Position numbers and translations under genes: made by a program. The notes under the pieces are model-generated. The model did not search any database, had not been told where the DNA came from, and worked only from the letters and a program-made list of their open reading frames with translations. Below, piece by piece: positions 17,120-25,236 of a stretch of DNA of 50,866 nucleotides; the stretch's first letter is position 1, and every line of letters starts with the position of its first letter. Source of the DNA: Oscillospiraceae bacterium (GTDB lineage: Bacteria > Bacillota > Clostridia > Oscillospirales > Oscillospiraceae); contig JAFWGE010000010.1 of assembly GCA_017512485.1 (NCBI GenBank), forward strand, positions 1 to 50,866, given 5' to 3'.

Positions 17120-17512
17120 ATGAAAGAAGTATGTGATTTCCTTAAGGCAGCCGGGACGTATTATCTTGCCACAGTGGACGGCGACGCCCCCAGAGTACGC
17201 CCTTTCGGTACGGTCTGCATTTTTGAGGACAAGCTGTATATCCAGACCGGTAAGGTAAAAGACGTCTCCAAGCAGATGATGGCCAATCCCAAGATAGAGA
17301 TCTGCGCCATGAAAGGCGGAGAGTGGATCAGGGTCTCCGGCATCGCCGTCAACGACGACCGCGTGGAGGCCAAAGAGGTTATGCTGGATAGCTATCCCAA
17401 CCTGAAGGGCATGTATTCCGCCACTGACGACAACACCCAGGTGCTCTACATCAAAGACGCCACAGCCACCATCTCTTCGTTCACAGCTGCCCCGAAGGTC
17501 ATAAAGTTCTGA
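17120..17512 (+). CDS. Pyridoxamine 5'-phosphate oxidase-fold (FMN-binding) protein
   Basis: A 130-residue split-barrel protein of the PNPOx-like family. It starts with MKEVCDFLKAAGTYYLATVDGDAP, followed by RVRPFGTVCIFEDKLYIQTG, the usual flavin-binding strand order, and later GGEWIRVSG. Such small proteins bind FMN or F420 and act as reductases of unknown substrates in gut Clostridia. ATG 17120 has CGGAGG seven bases upstream, its own promoter at 17027 and a terminator after it, so it is a single-gene unit. Confidence 0.87.
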   Translation: MKEVCDFLKAAGTYYLATVDGDAPRVRPFGTVCIFEDKLYIQTGKVKDVSKQMMANPKIEICAMKGGEWIRVSGIAVNDDRVEAKEVMLDSYPNLKGMYSATDDNTQVLYIKDATATISSFTAAPKVIKF

Positions 17513-17528
17513 TCCGGAAGAATAAAAT

Positions 17529-17564
17529 GCCGCCCTCTGCCTTGCTCAGGGCGGTATACTTTTA
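17529..17564 (+). terminator. Terminator after the PNPOx-fold gene
   Basis: GCCGCCCT...AGGGCGGT stem followed by ATACTTTT. Confidence 0.7.
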
Positions 17565-17712
17565 AGCGGCAGCGCGGCCACGGCGTCGGACGGCCCCCGC
17601 AGGACCGCGGCAGTGCGGGAGGCATAATAATATAAAAGAAGCGTTGGACGGCCCCGTTCCGGGGCAAAAAAACAGCGTCCGTGCTTTTAACAAACTTACA
17701 GGAGGGAAAGTC

Positions 17713-18204
17713 ATGACGAAAGAAGAAATCCTCGATCTTTGCGGAAAGGCGGCGAGGGAGGCCCAGATCAGAGACGACAACTGTGCCAGGAGCACCCTTA
17801 TCGGCCTGCAGAAATACTTTGATTTCATCACAGATGACGTGGTAAGGGCGTCCTTTTCCCTTTGCGGAGGCGCCGGCGCCGCCAGCGGAAGCTGCGGTAC
17901 GTACACCTGCGGGCTGCTGGCCGTAGGACTCAAGTACAACTCGCTCCCCGAGGAGGAGCAGGCGGACCCCGAGAAAGCGAAACTCGCGGAGGGCAAATTC
18001 ATCGCATTCAGGGACAAATTCATCAGCGAGATGGGCACCACCCTCTGCCCCGAGTTCCACAAGAAAGTCTATGGACGCAGCTATATCTTCACCAATCCCG
18101 AGGACGCCAAGGCCTACGGAGAGCTCACCGAGCACAGGTATAAATGTGCCGACGTAGTGGAGAAAGCTACCAGGGTATGTGCCGAGTTCCTGCTTGAGGA
18201 CTGA
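17713..18204 (+). CDS. C_GCAxxG_C_C family protein (copy 1)
   Basis: A 163-residue protein of the C_GCAxxG_C_C (split-Soret-like) family, probable Fe-S or redox proteins of unknown role. The GCAxxG-type element appears as DNCARSTL near residue 24, the central glycine/cysteine stretch as LCGGAGAASGSCGTYTCG and a late Cys as TLCPEFH. RBS GGAGGGAAAGTC before ATG 17713; an earlier in-frame ATG at 17644 is less likely. It opens the operon C_GCAxxG - DUF169 - MoaF - MoaF-like. A relative is at 30079-30687 beside the glycyl radical cluster. Confidence 0.8.
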   Translation: MTKEEILDLCGKAAREAQIRDDNCARSTLIGLQKYFDFITDDVVRASFSLCGGAGAASGSCGTYTCGLLAVGLKYNSLPEEEQADPEKAKLAEGKFIAFRDKFISEMGTTLCPEFHKKVYGRSYIFTNPEDAKAYGELTEHRYKCADVVEKATRVCAEFLLED

Positions 18205-18215
18205 GGGCGGCGGTA

Positions 18216-19007
18216 ATGGAAGTCAGCAAGTATAACGAATACGGCAGCTGGCTGGAGCGGGTGTTCAAACTGCGCAGCCTGCCGATAGCCGTAAAGTTTT
18301 ACGAGAAGGCTGCCGACGTGCCCTCTGAGGCGGTGTTCCCCATGCGCGACATGGGCAAGCATATGGCTCAGTGCCAGGCGTTCTCTTACACCAGGATGAA
18401 GGGCATTACCATAGCCATGACAAAGGAAGACCAGTGGTGCTGGAATCCTCTCATAGGCTTTGGCTGCGTTGAATGTGTGCCCGGCCAGCCTCAGTTTGAC
18501 GAGGTGTGCAAATACATCAGCATACCCGATCCCGAGAAGGCCGCCGCGTTCTTCGAAAAATTCCCCCGTCTGCCCCTGAACAAGTATGAGGCCGTTGTCA
18601 CGGCGCCTCTGGCGACATGTTCCTTTGAACCGGACGTGGTCATGATCTATGCCGACGCCGCGAAGATAAACCACCTCATACGCTGCGTGAAATACGCTAC
18701 AGGCGATTACGTCCGCAGCATCTTCGACGGGATAGATTCATATATCTACTGCACCGTACCGTCGTTCCTGGAGAACGAGTACCGCGTCACGTTCCCCGAC
18801 CCGGGCGACCGCGAGCGCGCCAGGGCGCGGGACGACGAGGTGATCCTCACTGTGCCCGGACCCAGGATGAAGGAGTTCATGGACTCCGTGGAGGCCAACG
18901 ACAAAGGCCTGGGTTACAACGAGAAACGGTTCGCCATAGCGGTGGATTACAAACTTCCCGATTTCTATGCCAGGCTCTTCAGAATGTGGGGCCTCAAAGA
19001 CGAATAA
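18216..19007 (+). CDS. DUF169 family protein
   Basis: A 263-residue protein of the DUF169/COG2043 family. It begins with a helix and KLRSLPIAVKFYEKAADVP, the usual opening of the family, and has conserved cysteines in AQCQAFSYTR, NPLIGFGCVECVPG and LATCSFEPDVVMIY. It ends with the KRFAIAVDYKLPDFYARLFRMWG helix. The function is unknown; family members sit next to redox and metal-cofactor genes. It begins 11 bases after the C_GCAxxG protein in the same operon. Confidence 0.8.
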   Translation: MEVSKYNEYGSWLERVFKLRSLPIAVKFYEKAADVPSEAVFPMRDMGKHMAQCQAFSYTRMKGITIAMTKEDQWCWNPLIGFGCVECVPGQPQFDEVCKYISIPDPEKAAAFFEKFPRLPLNKYEAVVTAPLATCSFEPDVVMIYADAAKINHLIRCVKYATGDYVRSIFDGIDSYIYCTVPSFLENEYRVTFPDPGDRERARARDDEVILTVPGPRMKEFMDSVEANDKGLGYNEKRFAIAVDYKLPDFYARLFRMWGLKDE

Positions 19008-19020
19008 CAGTTTTCACTTT

Positions 19021-19044
19021 CGGGCGCGGTGAAAACCGCGCCCG
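19021..19044 (+). other. Intercistronic hairpin between DUF169 and MoaF genes
   Basis: CGGGCGCGGT-GAAA-ACCGCGCCCG, a stable GNRA-type tetraloop hairpin with no T-run. Likely an mRNA-processing or stability element. Confidence 0.6.
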
Positions 19045-19078
19045 TCCGCACATTTGCCACGATAAGGAGACGAATCAA

Positions 19079-19942
19079 TTGAACCTGAAAGAATATCCCC
19101 GTCCCCATTACGCCATTAACCAGTTCACACAGCCCCACTGCACTGAACTGTGCGGGAAGAAGTTCCATTTTGTAATGGACAACGGTTTCGACGTTGACCT
19201 GGATTTCACCGGGCCGGACACCGTGAACTGGAGCATCGGCGGCTCCGAGCCCAAGGAGGCCACCTACGAGTGCCTGAAAGGTGATGAGACGACTTACCTT
19301 GTGGATTACGACGTGAGGGAGACCCTGGACACGGATCACAGGACGAACCATCTGTTCGTCATAGACCTGGAACAGCGCCTTGTCACCAAAGTCATCTGCT
19401 CCATAGGTGACAATCCCAGGTTCCCATACCTGGTTAAAAGCGAGTACGATTTCGGGGCCATTGAGACCGAAGGGCACGAGCTCACCTTCATAAGGCACTG
19501 CTTCACCACAGATATGGTGGGCACCCGCGTGGAGTGGCACTGGAACACCTCCATGCGCACCCATCACAACTACTTCTCGGCACCGTTCTACCGCCTCACA
19601 TGGCCTGAGGACAGCTCTTCGGAGGATGAGATAGGCGAGCCATTCCAATTCCTGCCCTCCCACGATGAGGTGAGCCGGTACATAAAGATCAAAGATAAAA
19701 TGTACCTATACTGCCTTACCGAGGAACTCCAGGAGAGGGTGCTTAACGGCAAATGCCCGTTCAGATCAAACAACATGATATTCCTGCAGAACTATGAGCG
19801 CATGCGCCACGTAGGGCGCACCTTCGGCAGCATAGAGATCAAAGGCAAGGTCGTGCCGTGCCGCACACTGTTCGGCGCTTTCGGAAATCCTCTTGAACTG
19901 CCCGAAAAGGAACTGACGGCGTACAACGCCTTCACCGTCTGA
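19079..19942 (+). CDS. MoaF family protein
   Basis: About 287 residues, with two tandem lipocalin-like barrel units of the MoaF/MoaF_C type. Repeated features are GKKFHFVMDNGFDVDLDF with a following TYECLKGDETTYLVDYDV, and NNMIFLQNYERMRHVGRTFG in the second half. MoaF was named for a link to molybdenum cofactor genes, but none are near. Other members act on small molecules or are uncharacterised. TTG start with AAGGAG nine bases upstream. Followed by a shorter relative, so the pair may form a hetero-oligomer. Confidence 0.75.
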   Translation: MNLKEYPRPHYAINQFTQPHCTELCGKKFHFVMDNGFDVDLDFTGPDTVNWSIGGSEPKEATYECLKGDETTYLVDYDVRETLDTDHRTNHLFVIDLEQRLVTKVICSIGDNPRFPYLVKSEYDFGAIETEGHELTFIRHCFTTDMVGTRVEWHWNTSMRTHHNYFSAPFYRLTWPEDSSSEDEIGEPFQFLPSHDEVSRYIKIKDKMYLYCLTEELQERVLNGKCPFRSNNMIFLQNYERMRHVGRTFGSIEIKGKVVPCRTLFGAFGNPLELPEKELTAYNAFTV

Positions 19943-19975
19943 GCGGGCTGCCGCGTAAAGAAAAGGAGGATGGAT

Positions 19976-20674
19976 ATGAGCAATATGGTGTTCGACAAGG
20001 GTGGAGTGTATATAAGCAACCTTGCGAATAACGCCGAGCAGCTGGGGATAGGCCAATACAGGTTCCCCTTCAATTTTGAGCTTGCCGGTAAAGACTTTAC
20101 GATTAAAGCCGAAGACGGGGAATATGACATCTCCTTCATCTGCGGCAGGGAACTGGAGTTCCGAGGCAAAAAATACCCGTACGAGTGCCAGAAGCTGGAG
20201 AAGACAACATATTTTATCCTGTTCTCCAGCATTGCGGGCGTCGTAGACCTGGGGCAGGGATATATAACCCTAATTGACGGGGATAAATATATAAGCGGCC
20301 CGGTATGTCCATGTGCAGAGGGTAAGAATGCCCCAGCCTGTGCGGGCGACGATATGGTGGGCACGTACGTGTCCTGGATACTGGGCTGCGGCCGCTTCAT
20401 GACGCAGGAGTTCAGCGCTCCGGGCAAATGCGTGGTCTCCTGGTCTCCCAGGGAGGGAGACAGGGACGAACTGGACTGCAGGGCCACAAAGATAAAGGGC
20501 CCAATTTACCTGGTGGACATCAGAGGACCGGTCCGTACCGGGGTGTGCGCGCCGTTTTTTACCGACCGCGTGATAATGCTTCAGGACTACGACCACATGA
20601 TGACCGTGGGTTGCGTTATGGGCAAAGGATTCGACCCCATCTCCGTGGCGGGCTACGCGGAATTTCTGAACTGA
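19976..20674 (+). CDS. MoaF-like protein (paralogue)
   Basis: About 232 residues, related to the preceding gene: GKDFTIKAEDGEYDISF corresponds to its first barrel strands, PYECQKLEKTTYFILF to its central strands and DRVIMLQDYDHMMTVG to its C-terminal motif. It carries extra cysteines (GPVCPCAEGKNAPACAG) not seen in the partner. ATG 19976 is chosen because GGAGG lies six bases upstream; ATG 19970 overlaps that RBS. Last gene of the operon before a long hairpin. Function unknown. Confidence 0.65.
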   Translation: MSNMVFDKGGVYISNLANNAEQLGIGQYRFPFNFELAGKDFTIKAEDGEYDISFICGRELEFRGKKYPYECQKLEKTTYFILFSSIAGVVDLGQGYITLIDGDKYISGPVCPCAEGKNAPACAGDDMVGTYVSWILGCGRFMTQEFSAPGKCVVSWSPREGDRDELDCRATKIKGPIYLVDIRGPVRTGVCAPFFTDRVIMLQDYDHMMTVGCVMGKGFDPISVAGYAEFLN

Positions 20675-20692
20675 GGTTCTTATGCTCTGTTT

Positions 20693-20757
20693 CCGGGCGG
20701 GGTCTGTCGCTGCACAGTGGGACAGGGGACTGATCGCTCCCCGCCCGGTGGTTTATT
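20693..20757 (+). terminator. Composite hairpin ahead of the MATE gene
   Basis: CCGGGCGGGG (20693-20702) pairs with CCCCGCCCGG (20739-20748) around an inner CTGTC...GACAG hairpin and is followed by TGGTTTATTT. It may be the terminator of the MoaF operon or an attenuator for the MATE gene. Confidence 0.55.
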
Positions 20758-20775
20758 TGGTTGGAGTTGGATGTT

Positions 20776-22146
20776 TTGGGTATTAAAACAAGAGAGATAG
20801 ACGCGCTGAGCGGCTCCGTAATGAAGAAACTGCTGCAGTTCTCGCTGCCGCTTATACTTACGAACTGGCTGCACCTGCTGTTCAACAGCGTGGACAGCAT
20901 GGTGGTGGGCCACTGGGCCGGCAGCCTGGCCTTGGCGGCGGTGGGGACTACGTTTCCCATAGTGATGACCACCGTCAGCCTTTTCGGAGGGCTCTCCGTG
21001 GGGGTCACGGTGTGCGCCGCCAATGATTACGGCGCCAGGGACGAGCAGGGATACAGGGATACCGTACACACCGCGGTGCCCGTGGCGTTTATAGTGGGCC
21101 TGGTCGTAATGCTCCTGGGAGTGATATTTACCAGGGCCCCGCTTAAGCTGATCTCGGTACCGGCGGACGTTATAGACGATTCTGAACTGTATCTGCGCAT
21201 TTACTTCCTGAGTATACCCGGCCACATGCTCTACGAGGCCGGGGCTTCCGCCCTGCGGGCCAGAGGGGATTCCCAGAACCCCCTTAAGTTCCTGCTGATA
21301 TCCGGATTCGTCAACGTGCTGCTCAACCTGCTGTTCGTGATAGCCTTCAATATGAGCGTGGCGGGTGTGGCCATAGCCACAGTCATGTCCCGTTACCTCT
21401 CAGTGGTGCTGGTATTCACACACCTCAGGAGGCCGGATTCCCCCTGCAGGGTGAGTATAAAAGAGATGCGCATCCACGGGGACAAACTAAGAAAGATAAT
21501 ACGGGTCGGGCTCCCGGCGGGGCTCCAGTCAGCCATGCTGGCCTCGTCCGACCTGCCGCTGCAGTCGGCGGTGAACTCCATGGGTTCCATGGCCACGTCA
21601 GGCAACGCGGCGGTGCTCAACCTGGACGGATTCATCTTTACGACCATGGACGCCACCGGTCAGGCATGCACGGTGTTTACCGGTCAGTCCGCCGGGGCGG
21701 GCGAATACGACAGGGCGTCCAGCGTGTTCCGCTGCAGCCTGCTGATCACTGTGCTGGTGGGTATAATACTGGGGGGCATATGCTTCCTATTCCGCAGACC
21801 CCTCATCGGGCTGTTCGTGCCCGGTGAGACAGAGGCTATAGAATACGGCGCCGCCAGGTGCAATATAGTCACTACCACAACGGCCATATACGCTTTCCTG
21901 ATAACTATGAACGCCTCTCTCAGAGGCTACGGTTCCTCCACAGTGCCCGCAATAATAACGGTGCTGGGGCTGAGCGGGTTCAGGTTCATGTGGGCAAAGT
22001 TCTTCGTTCCCACGCACCGGACCATGGTAGGCATATACCTGTCGTACCCGGTGGCCTGGATACTGTGTATAATAGTCACAGCCCTTCTTTACCGCACGCT
22101 GGTGCGAAGGGCACGGGAGAAAATGGAACAGAGCAAGGCGCAATAG
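20776..22146 (+). CDS. MATE family efflux transporter
   Basis: About 456 residues with twelve hydrophobic helices in two halves (MKKLLQFSLPLILTNWLHLL opens helix 1; a matching segment GDKLRKIIRVGLPAGLQSAM opens helix 7). This is the NorM/DinF-like MATE layout of cation-driven multidrug or metabolite export. The start is uncertain: TTG 20776 has GGAG nine bases upstream; TTG 20761 and 20767 are also in frame. It follows the MoaF operon and may export a product or toxic intermediate of it, but the hairpin between them allows separate control. Confidence 0.9.
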   Translation: MGIKTREIDALSGSVMKKLLQFSLPLILTNWLHLLFNSVDSMVVGHWAGSLALAAVGTTFPIVMTTVSLFGGLSVGVTVCAANDYGARDEQGYRDTVHTAVPVAFIVGLVVMLLGVIFTRAPLKLISVPADVIDDSELYLRIYFLSIPGHMLYEAGASALRARGDSQNPLKFLLISGFVNVLLNLLFVIAFNMSVAGVAIATVMSRYLSVVLVFTHLRRPDSPCRVSIKEMRIHGDKLRKIIRVGLPAGLQSAMLASSDLPLQSAVNSMGSMATSGNAAVLNLDGFIFTTMDATGQACTVFTGQSAGAGEYDRASSVFRCSLLITVLVGIILGGICFLFRRPLIGLFVPGETEAIEYGAARCNIVTTTTAIYAFLITMNASLRGYGSSTVPAIITVLGLSGFRFMWAKFFVPTHRTMVGIYLSYPVAWILCIIVTALLYRTLVRRAREKMEQSKAQ

Positions 22147-22240
22147 CTGCATATTACAACCGAGCGCCCCGCGGAGGCCCAAGGTCCCGAGGAGCGTTCA
22201 GCATTCGGCCCGGCGCGGGTCTGTATTCGGGTTTTGCGTC

Positions 22241-22282
22241 AAAATGCCGCCGTTTCCTGCGAAACGGCGGCATTTGTTTTGT
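22241..22282. terminator. Bidirectional terminator between MATE and EFR1-type genes
   Basis: Perfect stem TGCCGCCGTTTC / GAAACGGCGGCA (22245-22272) flanked by AAAA on the left and TTTGTTTTG on the right, serving the convergent genes. Confidence 0.85.
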
Positions 22283-22341
22283 ACTGCGGCATATACGGGA
22301 TCTCCCCTTCGCTTCCGCTGCCGGAGAGCGGAGGCGCGCGG

Positions 22342-23094
22342 TCAATGGCAGCTTTTGAGGAGCGGGTTTGTGTAGCGCTTTTTGCCTTTTGTCATGCTGC
22401 CGTACTGCACCGCCCCACAGCGTATGCAGGCCATACAGTGTATGCACCTTTCGGATATCCATTTGGGGCGGCCGTCCTCCATGACCATGGCCTTCGCAGG
22501 GCAGCGGCCTACGCACACTCCGCAGCCTATACATTGGTCGTCCGTGTGGAATTTTGCGGTTTTCCTGCCTTTTGAGTAAATGGGGTACATGAGGCGGGAG
22601 GCGGCCCTGGCGGGGAGGGAGGAGGGGATCCCGGCGGTCCGGCGGTTCCGGATGGAGTTTTTGATCGCGGCAAGAGTATTCTCCGCGTCACTCAGGATAC
22701 GTTCTCTTTTGCCCTCTTCCGGTATCCGGAAGAGCAGCACATAGTTGATGGGCATTTTTACGGTGAACACCGCGTCCAGACGGAGGCCCCTCCCGGCCAG
22801 AAGGGAAGAGAGCATGCTCCCGGCCCCCAGCGGCGTTACGCCGCAGGTAAAGACGGCGCAGCAATACGCCGGGGCCGGCGAGAGGCTGAGGTTTTTGATG
22901 AATTCGGAAACGACGCTGGGCAGCCCTCCGTAATAGACGGGCATGACGAATGTCACGCTCTCGCTGCCGGCTATTTCGAAACTGTATGATCCGCCGTTTA
23001 CACACGCGGAGATCTCGACGAGCTCCTCGTTTTCAGAGCGTACGGCCATGGCTGCCTGATACGAATTGCCAGTGCCGGAAAAATAAAAGACCAT
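22342..23094 (-). CDS. EFR1-type flavodoxin-ferredoxin fusion protein
   Basis: About 250 residues. The N-terminal flavodoxin-like domain starts FYFSGTGNSYQAA, the phosphate-binding loop for FMN. The C-terminal ferredoxin part has CIGCGVCVGRCP and CIHCMACIRC, ligands for two Fe-S clusters; the last set is spaced C-x2-C-x2-C-x2-C without the usual CP. Acts as an electron carrier or small flavoenzyme in the cytoplasm. ATG 23094 is preferred because GAGGA lies six bases upstream; ATG 23100 abuts it. Convergent with the MATE gene. Confidence 0.87.
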   Translation of the reverse strand: MVFYFSGTGNSYQAAMAVRSENEELVEISACVNGGSYSFEIAGSESVTFVMPVYYGGLPSVVSEFIKNLSLSPAPAYCCAVFTCGVTPLGAGSMLSSLLAGRGLRLDAVFTVKMPINYVLLFRIPEEGKRERILSDAENTLAAIKNSIRNRRTAGIPSSLPARAASRLMYPIYSKGRKTAKFHTDDQCIGCGVCVGRCPAKAMVMEDGRPKWISERCIHCMACIRCGAVQYGSMTKGKKRYTNPLLKSCH

Positions 23095-23254
23095 TGCCAT
23101 TCCTCGCTTTGACAGTTGATTTATGTCCAGTATATGGGCATGGGGAATAGAATGTCAACCCCTCGCACCGGCGGCCCGGGAAACACATTCGCGTACGGGG
23201 AGAGGGTATCACAGCCGCCACGGATCGGAGCGATGTGGTGAAATGGAACTAAAA

Positions 23255-23307
23255 TTATCGAAATACGATAAATAATTGTTGACTTATGGAAACGGCGCAT
23301 GTATAAT
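23255..23307 (+). promoter_or_regulatory. Promoter and upstream operator of the DUF2975/Xre pair
   Basis: TTGACT (23279-23284), 17-base spacer, TATAAT (23302-23307). An inverted repeat TTATCG-AAATA-CGATAA (23255-23271) ends just before the -35, in a good place for binding by the Xre regulator of the same operon. Confidence 0.6.
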
Positions 23308-23330
23308 GCTCTATGAGGAGGGGATAAATA

Positions 23331-23810
23331 ATGAAACAGAGCACCCTTTCAAAGTGGCTTAAATTTATAATCCTGGGGGTCGGGGTATGCGGCATACTTG
23401 TATACGCCGTTTTCGTACCCGAATACGGCAGGAGCACTGTGGAGGCAAACCCCGAATTCACAGGTTGGTTCGTCCCGTGGCTCGTGTTCCTCAGTGTTAC
23501 GGCGCTGCCGTGCTATGCGGCGCTGGTACTGGCGTGGAAGATAGCCGTTAACATCGGCTGCGACAGGTCGTTCTCCACGGAGAACGCCCGATATCTCAAG
23601 TGGATATCCTTCCTGGCAGCCGGGGACGCACTGTATTTCTTTATAGGCAACGTGGTAATGCTGGTCCTTGATATGAACCACCCCGGCATTGCCCTGGCTT
23701 CCCTGCTTATCGTTTTCGCGGGGCTGGCGGTCACGGTGGCCTCAGCGGCGCTGTCGCACCTGGTGGGCAAGGCCGCCGCCCTGCAGGAACAGAGCGACCT
23801 GACCATTTAA
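23331..23810 (+). CDS. DUF2975 membrane protein
   Basis: A 159-residue protein with four predicted membrane helices: after SKWLKFII, around PWLVFLSVTALPCYAALVLAW, around DALYFFIGNVVMLVL and around ASLLIVFAGLAVTVASAALS. The RSFSTENARYLKWIS loop between helices 2 and 3 is typical of DUF2975. Family members nearly always pair with a small YozG-like HTH protein, as here (gap 36 bases). Role unknown; the pair looks like a membrane-linked sensor/regulator module. RBS GAGGAGGGG before the ATG. Confidence 0.85.
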   Translation: MKQSTLSKWLKFIILGVGVCGILVYAVFVPEYGRSTVEANPEFTGWFVPWLVFLSVTALPCYAALVLAWKIAVNIGCDRSFSTENARYLKWISFLAAGDALYFFIGNVVMLVLDMNHPGIALASLLIVFAGLAVTVASAALSHLVGKAAALQEQSDLTI

Positions 23811-23846
23811 CCCGCGCAGCCGGACAGAAAGATCGGGGGCAGAGAT

Positions 23847-24065
23847 ATGAGCGGAGAGATCATATTCAATATCGACGTTATGCTGGCAAAGAGGAAGATG
23901 AGCCTCACCCAGCTGGCAGACAGGGTCGGGATAACAATAACCAACATGTCCATATTAAAGACGGGGAAGGCAAAGGCCATAAAGGTGACTACCCTGGCAA
24001 AGCTGTGTGAAGCCCTGGAGTGCCAGCCCGGGGACATCCTTGAGTACAGGGAGACTGACGAATGA
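23847..24065 (+). CDS. Small Xre/YozG-like HTH regulator
   Basis: A 72-residue single-domain Cro/CI-type HTH protein: LTQLADRVGITITNMSILK forms the helix-turn-helix and VTTLAKLCEALECQPGDILEY is the usual end of the fold. It pairs with the DUF2975 membrane protein in an operon and probably binds the inverted repeat upstream of it. Confidence 0.9.
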   Translation: MSGEIIFNIDVMLAKRKMSLTQLADRVGITITNMSILKTGKAKAIKVTTLAKLCEALECQPGDILEYRETDE

Positions 24066-24071
24066 AACAGA

Positions 24072-24105
24072 CGGGGCTCCGGTTTTGACCGGGGTCCCGA
24101 TTTTT
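24072..24105 (+). terminator. Terminator after the DUF2975/Xre operon
   Basis: CGGGGCTCCGGT-TTTG-ACCGGGGTCCCG (a stem with two mismatched positions) followed by ATTTTT. Confidence 0.8.
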
Positions 24106-24147
24106 CAGGAACCGGCTTCGTCTGTATTAATAATTTTTCAACAAAAA

Positions 24148-24176
24148 TTGCCATATCAGGGAAAGGGGCGTATAAT
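24148..24176 (+). promoter_or_regulatory. Promoter of the second AEC gene
   Basis: TTGCCA (24148-24153), 17-base spacer, TATAAT (24171-24176). Confidence 0.6.
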
Positions 24177-24206
24177 ACTCTCCGACACAGGAAAGGGGAC
24201 GAGTCC

Positions 24207-25139
24207 ATGGAGCTTAGCTTCCTGCTTATGAAAACCATAGCGTCCATGCTGCTGATGGTGGCGGTGGGATGCGTAATTATAAAGACCAAGATCATCACCC
24301 CGGTACAGGGAAAGGCGATCTCCACATTGGTGCTGTACGTGGTCACGCCCTGCGCCGTGATATCGTCTTTCCAGATGGAGTATACAAACGACAGGCTTAC
24401 GGGACTGCTGTTTTCCGTGGCGGCGGTGGCGGTCATCCAGGGCCTGCTGATCGGCATAGGCACACTCATACGCAGACCCCTGAAGCTGACGGACGTGGAG
24501 GCCGCCAGTATAATGTACCCCAACTCCGTGAACCTCATCATGCCCCTGGTGATATATGTGCTGGGCAAGGAGTGGGCCTTCTACTGCTCCGGCGCCATGA
24601 TAGTGCAGACGTTTCTCATTTGGACCCATGGCAAGAGCGTAGTCTGCGGCGAGAGGCAGTTCGATTTTAAAAAAGTATTCCTGAATATTAATATCATAGT
24701 CCTGTTTGTGTCCATAGCCATGTTCCTTCTCCGGATAAAGCTCCCTGTCGTCGTGACGAACGCGGTTGACGGGATAGGCGGCTGCCTGGGGCCGCTGTCC
24801 ATGCTCATAATAGGCATGCTGTTGGGGGAGAGGGGCTTTAAGACCATAATAAAGGACAAAACGGCCTATCTGGTGTCTTTCCTCAGGCTGATAGCCCTGC
24901 CGGTGGTCATAGTGCTGCTGGTGGGGATCACGGGAGTGGAGAAGCTCCATCCCGACGGCTGGAACATAATGCTCATAGTGGTGATGCAGTCCAGCTCCGC
25001 GGTGGCGGCGGTTGTGACGCAGTTCGCCCAGATATACGACAAGGACGGCGCCCACGCCGGGACGATAAACGTTATGAGTGTGCTGTTCTGTATAATCACG
25101 CTGCCGCTGATGGTGGGCCTGTACCAGCTGCTCACGTGA
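24207..25139 (+). CDS. AEC family transporter (second copy)
   Basis: A 310-residue membrane protein of about ten helices with the AEC pattern: STLVLYVVTPCAVISSF near residue 40 corresponds to the proline-broken helix, and MPLVIYVLG and GPLSMLIIGMLLG lie in the middle. It is only distantly similar to the AEC protein at 589-1542. It has its own promoter, and an M20 amidohydrolase follows, so it may move a substrate or product of that enzyme. RBS AGGAAAGGGGACG. Confidence 0.85.
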   Translation: MELSFLLMKTIASMLLMVAVGCVIIKTKIITPVQGKAISTLVLYVVTPCAVISSFQMEYTNDRLTGLLFSVAAVAVIQGLLIGIGTLIRRPLKLTDVEAASIMYPNSVNLIMPLVIYVLGKEWAFYCSGAMIVQTFLIWTHGKSVVCGERQFDFKKVFLNINIIVLFVSIAMFLLRIKLPVVVTNAVDGIGGCLGPLSMLIIGMLLGERGFKTIIKDKTAYLVSFLRLIALPVVIVLLVGITGVEKLHPDGWNIMLIVVMQSSSAVAAVVTQFAQIYDKDGAHAGTINVMSVLFCIITLPLMVGLYQLLT

Positions 25140-25151
25140 CAGATCTGTTTT

Positions 25152-25186
25152 AAAGCCGGCTCCCGCCTGCGGCGGAGGCTGGCTTT
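25152..25186 (+). terminator. Imperfect hairpin after AEC gene
   Basis: AAAGCCGGCTCCCGCC / GGCGGAGGCTGGCTTT with a few mismatches and no long T-run. Possible partial terminator before the M20 gene. Confidence 0.5.
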
Positions 25187-25236
25187 GCGGCAGTTTCAGG
25201 GCGTTTTAATAGTACTCAGGAAGGAAAGCCGAAAGC

